DNA from: JADKAV01 sp963818505 | GTDB taxonomy: Bacteria > Actinomycetota > Actinomycetes > S36-B12 > UBA10799 | Direction: 5' to 3' | NCBI GenBank assembly: GCA_963818505.1 | Contig: CAWFSJ010000001.1 | Span: 310,001 to 374,000 of the forward strand | Length of the DNA: 64,000 nucleotides | Shown: positions 60,722-64,000 of the stretch, one piece after another | Layout of the letters: every line of letters starts with the position of its first letter | Numbering within the stretch: position 1 is the first letter of the stretch | Position numbers and translations under genes: made by a program | The notes under the pieces: model-generated | Database searches by the model: none | What the model saw: the letters and a program-made list of their open reading frames with translations, nothing else | Told to the model about the DNA's origin: nothing

Positions 60722-63169
60722 CTACTTGCGCGGCTTGCCGACGTACTGCGTCACCTTGTCCTTGTTTGAGGGGGTGACCGAGATGTTGCCCAGGAACTGG
60801 ACCGTCACCTTCACTTTCCCATTCCGCCCTACCTTCGACCACTTCTTAGGCAACGAGATCGTGCGGGTCCCGTCCTTCGGCAGGTTCACGGACGTGTAGC
60901 GCAACACCGCGTTCGTGTTCACCGCCCGCACGCCGATACTGCCCGACTTCGGCCCCTTGGTCGTGACCTTGACTTGCAGCCGTATGGGCTTGCCCGCCTT
61001 GATGGTCGCCGGGCTGAGCAGTTTCGCGCGGATCTTCGAGCTGACGGAGGCACCCAACGGCTGCAGCGTGGTGAACGCCCGCACAACCGGTGGCGCCTGA
61101 CTCACCAGCGTCGTCGACAGCATGTTCGCGTACTGCTGCTGGCCCACCTCGTTGGGGTGGAACCCGACGCCGGTGCCTTTGGCGGCGGTCGTCTCGATGA
61201 TGTAGTCGGTCAGACTCGTGATCCACCGGTTCGCAGAGCACATGCCGTAGGGATGACTCGAGCGATACATCGAGAAGGCCGTGTTCCAGCCGTACGTCGC
61301 GCCGTTGTTCTGAATCTGGGCGACCAGTCCGTTGACGGGCACCTCGATGCGGTTGTCCAGGCGCGTGTTCGGCGCTGCGAGGGGTGGATCGGTGGCCGGG
61401 TTGAACGGCCCGAAGCCGGTCACCACCGGACTCAGCGCCGGCACGTTGTTCGGGAACGTTGTGTTCTGAGGCACCGCGACCACGTCCTGGCCGGCCTGCC
61501 CCTCGTAGAGCACGTTGTGCGCCCAGGCGTTGTCTATCTGGTTGAGAGGCGACATCAACGGGTTGGTGAGTATCTGCTCCTGTGTCGGGAAGTTGATGTT
61601 GCTCGGTGACGGCAGCCCATTGGGATCCTTCAGTGTCAACTGTCCTCCCCAAGGCTGGGTCGGATCCTGTTGGACACCGCAGAACTCAGTATTGCCGGGC
61701 GTGCCCTTCTGCGTGAGGTCGGGATACATGGCCTGAGTCAGGTTGGAGATCTTGCTGTAACGAACCGGGTCGGAGTTGGTGAAGCCCGGCTGCGGCACCC
61801 CGTTGACCAGTTTCTGGGTCATGCACTGCGCAGCGCCCCCGGTCGCACCGAAGCAGGGCGCGAGCTTCGCGTAGTCCTTTTGCAGGACCTGCAGGTTGTT
61901 GAAGACCGCCTCCTCGAGTTCAGGGTTGTCCTGGACGGGGGTCGCAGCGTTGGGATCCGAGGTGAGGCAGCGGTACCCACCGTCGGTACCGGGGGTGATC
62001 AGGTTCATGTCGCCGATCAGGGTCAGCAGCCCGCCAAGGTCGTTGAACGAACCGCCGGGTCCGTTGGGCTCGCACGTGAACTCGATGTCCTGGAGGTTGG
62101 CGAGGTCCAACTTGCCGGACACCTGCGCCCCGTCCTGGCAGTTGGGGAAGCCCTGGATCTTGGACTTGAGGATCCCCGCGAGACCGCTGTTGGGGAACCC
62201 GTTGATAACCACGGGCAGGACGTCGGTGGCGACGCAACTGAGGATGACCGGGGACAGGCCCGCGTCGTTGCCGCCGATCGAGAGCAGCCCAGCGTCGTAG
62301 GTCTGGCTCCCCGCGATAGCCGCCAACTGGTCGATCTGCGGGGGCATGAAGTCGCCAGGACCCGTATTGCTCTGTTGCGACGGCTGCTTGATCTTCTTCT
62401 GCGGCGACAGCAGCCCACCGTTCGGGGAGACCGTCGGGTTGTTCGCCTGCTCGAGTATCTCGCCGCCGGAGCACGCCACATCCACCACCGTCACGTTGGA
62501 ACGGGGATCCGACTGCTCCAGGGCGAGTCCGGCTCGCACGAACCCACTCCAGCGAGACCTGTCACAGGCCGGTTCGTCCCAATCGATCGTCCCGTCGGGG
62601 TTGCGGAAAGGGGGGAAACCCTCTCCCGATGCGTAGGAATCCCCAAGAATACTCAGCAGTGTGTTGCGCACGGTGATGCTGCTCGACACGGTCTTGGTTA
62701 CCGAGGTCTTGGTGTCCTTGACGGCCAACTGCAGCCCGAAGTTGCCCTCCGGGAGCATCACGTCCAGCGGCGTGCCGCAGGGCTTACCGGCGTACGTGGT
62801 GACGGGGGCGGTCGCGATCGTCCAGCTGCACTTCAATCGGGTCTTCGACCCGCCGCTGACTGTCGTCGCGCTCGCGTCGAGAGTGACTTGGAAGAGCCCA
62901 TCGCCGGGCAGCGGACCGTACAGCGCGTTCCCCGCGGCTTGATAACCGGGGACGGGCTGCATCGGTTCATCGGGGATTCCCGGGTATTGGTCGTTGTCGG
63001 TCATCGATGCAGGCATCGACCAGTCCCACTGCACGTCTATGCGGCCCCAGTCCGCAGCGGCCTTTGTATTGGCGTTCTGTCCGATGTCCGCGGCCACATT
63101 CGCCGGAGTCATGACCGCTGCCGCCGCGGCGACTGCGGTCAAGGCCGCAGCTGTTCTACCAAGTCGCAC
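60722..63169 (-). CDS. Large secreted SGNH-hydrolase-family protein
   Basis: An 815-residue exported protein. A signal peptide (about 1-27, ending in NVAAD) is followed by a beta-sandwich domain with two cysteines. Then comes a lipase-like SGNH domain with block I LSILGDSYASGEGFPP (Ser178), block III SIGGNDAGLSP and block V FHPNEVGQQQYANML. The C-terminal 130 residues form a basic Ig-like domain (KIRAKLLSPATIKAGKPIRL to YVGKPRK). It is probably an extracellular esterase or lipase. The substrate is unknown. I start at GTG 63169, where the signal peptide begins; the frame is open to 63337. Confidence 0.85.
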   Translation of the reverse strand: MRLGRTAAALTAVAAAAAVMTPANVAADIGQNANTKAAADWGRIDVQWDWSMPASMTDNDQYPGIPDEPMQPVPGYQAAGNALYGPLPGDGLFQVTLDASATTVSGGSKTRLKCSWTIATAPVTTYAGKPCGTPLDVMLPEGNFGLQLAVKDTKTSVTKTVSSSITVRNTLLSILGDSYASGEGFPPFRNPDGTIDWDEPACDRSRWSGFVRAGLALEQSDPRSNVTVVDVACSGGEILEQANNPTVSPNGGLLSPQKKIKQPSQQSNTGPGDFMPPQIDQLAAIAGSQTYDAGLLSIGGNDAGLSPVILSCVATDVLPVVINGFPNSGLAGILKSKIQGFPNCQDGAQVSGKLDLANLQDIEFTCEPNGPGGSFNDLGGLLTLIGDMNLITPGTDGGYRCLTSDPNAATPVQDNPELEEAVFNNLQVLQKDYAKLAPCFGATGGAAQCMTQKLVNGVPQPGFTNSDPVRYSKISNLTQAMYPDLTQKGTPGNTEFCGVQQDPTQPWGGQLTLKDPNGLPSPSNINFPTQEQILTNPLMSPLNQIDNAWAHNVLYEGQAGQDVVAVPQNTTFPNNVPALSPVVTGFGPFNPATDPPLAAPNTRLDNRIEVPVNGLVAQIQNNGATYGWNTAFSMYRSSHPYGMCSANRWITSLTDYIIETTAAKGTGVGFHPNEVGQQQYANMLSTTLVSQAPPVVRAFTTLQPLGASVSSKIRAKLLSPATIKAGKPIRLQVKVTTKGPKSGSIGVRAVNTNAVLRYTSVNLPKDGTRTISLPKKWSKVGRNGKVKVTVQFLGNISVTPSNKDKVTQYVGKPRK

Positions 63170-63295
63170 TCCGAGCTCACTTTCCTGGGGATCGGGCGAT
63201 GCACGTAATGCTAGGGGCACGCAGGCACCTTCGCCGTTTACTACGTGGATGATTGCTGCCCGGCTTGCAGAAGTAGCTGAGAATCGAGCATCGTG

Positions 63296-63321
63296 TGATG
63301 GGTGGTCACGCCGGCCCATCA
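63296..63321. terminator. Hairpin downstream of the response-regulator gene
   Basis: TGATGGG and CCCATCA form a 7-bp stem with a 12-nt loop, about 80 bp past the stop of the leftward regulator gene. The rest of 63170-63401 shows only a TAGCAT -10 candidate for the SGNH gene near 63207-63212. Confidence 0.4.
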
Positions 63322-63401
63322 GCGCAATCGCGACCATCAGATGCGAGGTCCGTCGAGGCGCCCCGAATTTGGGTCATGAACCACGACTGGTGTGGCCGCA
63401 G

Positions 63402-64000
63402 TCAGCGGATGGGCGTGATTCCCGCGTCCTTGGCCTTGATGGCTGCGGCGGTGCGGTCGGGCACCTGGAGTTTGAGCAAGACGCCGGACACATGATTGCG
63501 AACGGTCTTCTCCGACAAGCCGAGACGGGCGGCTATCTCAAGGTTGCGGGCACCGCCGGCGAGTTCGCTGAGGACTTCGCGTTCGCGGGGGGTCAGGTCG
63601 GGGAAGGGATCGCCGCCAAGCGTCCCACTGTGGAAGGCCAGGATCCGCCGGGCCACCGATGCGCCGTACACCGCCTCCCCGGCCGCGACGGCGCGCACGG
63701 CCCGGATGATCTCAGCGGAGTCCGCACCCTTGACCAGGTACCCGAGCGCGCCGGCCCGCAGGGCGGCGAAGACCGACTCGTCGTCCTCATGCATAGTCAG
63801 GGCGATGACACCGGTGGTCGGCGCTGCATCCCGCAGCCGGCGCATCGCCGCGATGCCGTCGAGGCCGGGCATCGTAAGGTCGGTGACCGCGACATCCGGC
63901 GTTTGCTGGGCAACGGCGACAAGCAGCTCGTGGCCGTCGCTCGCTTGTGCTACCACGTCGATGTCGTCGGCCTGGTCGAGTACCGCAACCAAGCCGAACA
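63402..64000 (-). CDS. NarL/LuxR-family two-component response regulator, 5'-truncated by window edge
   Basis: A response regulator with a CheY-like receiver domain (phospho-acceptor Asp in VAVTDLTMPGLDG, lysine in YLVKGAD) and a C-terminal LuxR-type helix-turn-helix (LTPREREVLSELAGGARNLEIAARLGLSEKTVRNHVSGVL). The frame is still open at 64000. The first receiver strand and its acidic pocket are missing, so the gene continues outside the window and the TTG at 63992 is not the real start. The partner kinase is not visible. Confidence 0.9.
   Translation of the reverse strand, partial: FGLVAVLDQADDIDVVAQASDGHELLVAVAQQTPDVAVTDLTMPGLDGIAAMRRLRDAAPTTGVIALTMHEDDESVFAALRAGALGYLVKGADSAEIIRAVRAVAAGEAVYGASVARRILAFHSGTLGGDPFPDLTPREREVLSELAGGARNLEIAARLGLSEKTVRNHVSGVLLKLQVPDRTAAAIKAKDAGITPIR

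Noticed and set aside
61670..63208. 512-residue plus-strand ORF opposite the SGNH hydrolase
   Set aside because: Shadow of the minus-strand gene, which has a signal peptide and all SGNH blocks.

Overview
The window looks like a chromosomal segment of a high-GC Gram-positive actinobacterium. The evidence is gene content. It has a complete Pup-proteasome system (Pup, its ligase, the Dop enzyme, both 20S subunits and the ARC/Mpa ATPase). It also has a mycothiol gene (MshC) in its usual actinobacterial neighbourhood, a maltokinase, F420-type oxidoreductase chemistry and strongly G/C-ending codons. I cannot name the genus from sequence alone.

Layout. 1-0.7 kb: end of a 5'-3' exonuclease. 0.7-10 kb: a long leftward run pup-prcB-prcA-pafA-two FKBP isomerases-zinc protein-tatA-tatC-lipid kinase-helY. 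10-15.2 kb: dop points rightward, followed by a secreted CAP protein, facing the leftward trmI-mpa pair. 15.2-20.6 kb: rightward membrane protease, RecB-like nuclease and a MacB/FtsX-type ABC exporter. 20.6-27.5 kb: HAD phosphatase, metH, pgi and, divergently, gnd. 27.6-35.2 kb: mshC, a secreted TolB-like protein, an SCO1664-type kinase-like protein, DUF3090, a histidine phosphatase, CorA-type transporter, uppP and an LLM oxidoreductase. 35.2-35.7 kb: six tandem intergenic repeats. 35.7-44.4 kb: aldo/keto reductase, maltokinase, AidB, DUF2505, ZapE and a RibD-like/LigC/polymerase operon.

From about 44.1 to 57.2 kb the window changes character. It becomes an accessory region of large secreted surface proteins built from 25-residue DUF285 (BspA-like) repeats, a beta-propeller protein, a membrane zinc-ribbon coiled-coil protein and a regulator/aminotransferase pair. 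Four copies of a 90-bp inverted-ended element, a duplicated promoter/start block and at least two fibronectin-III gene fossils are scattered through it. 57.2-64 kb holds a channel-like membrane protein, a GNAT acetyltransferase, a foldback element, a frameshifted CPBP protease, a large SGNH hydrolase and a response regulator cut by the window edge.

Two things stand out. First, at least twenty genes have a TANNNT-like -10 hexamer placed 6-9 nt before an ATG/GTG, implying widespread leaderless transcription. This decides many start codons, and several internal promoters overlap the 3' end of the preceding gene. Second, the 44-57 kb region is a mosaic of surface-protein modules, repeats and fossils that looks like a recombination-active site. 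I found no rRNA, convincing tRNA, CRISPR array or intact insertion sequence.
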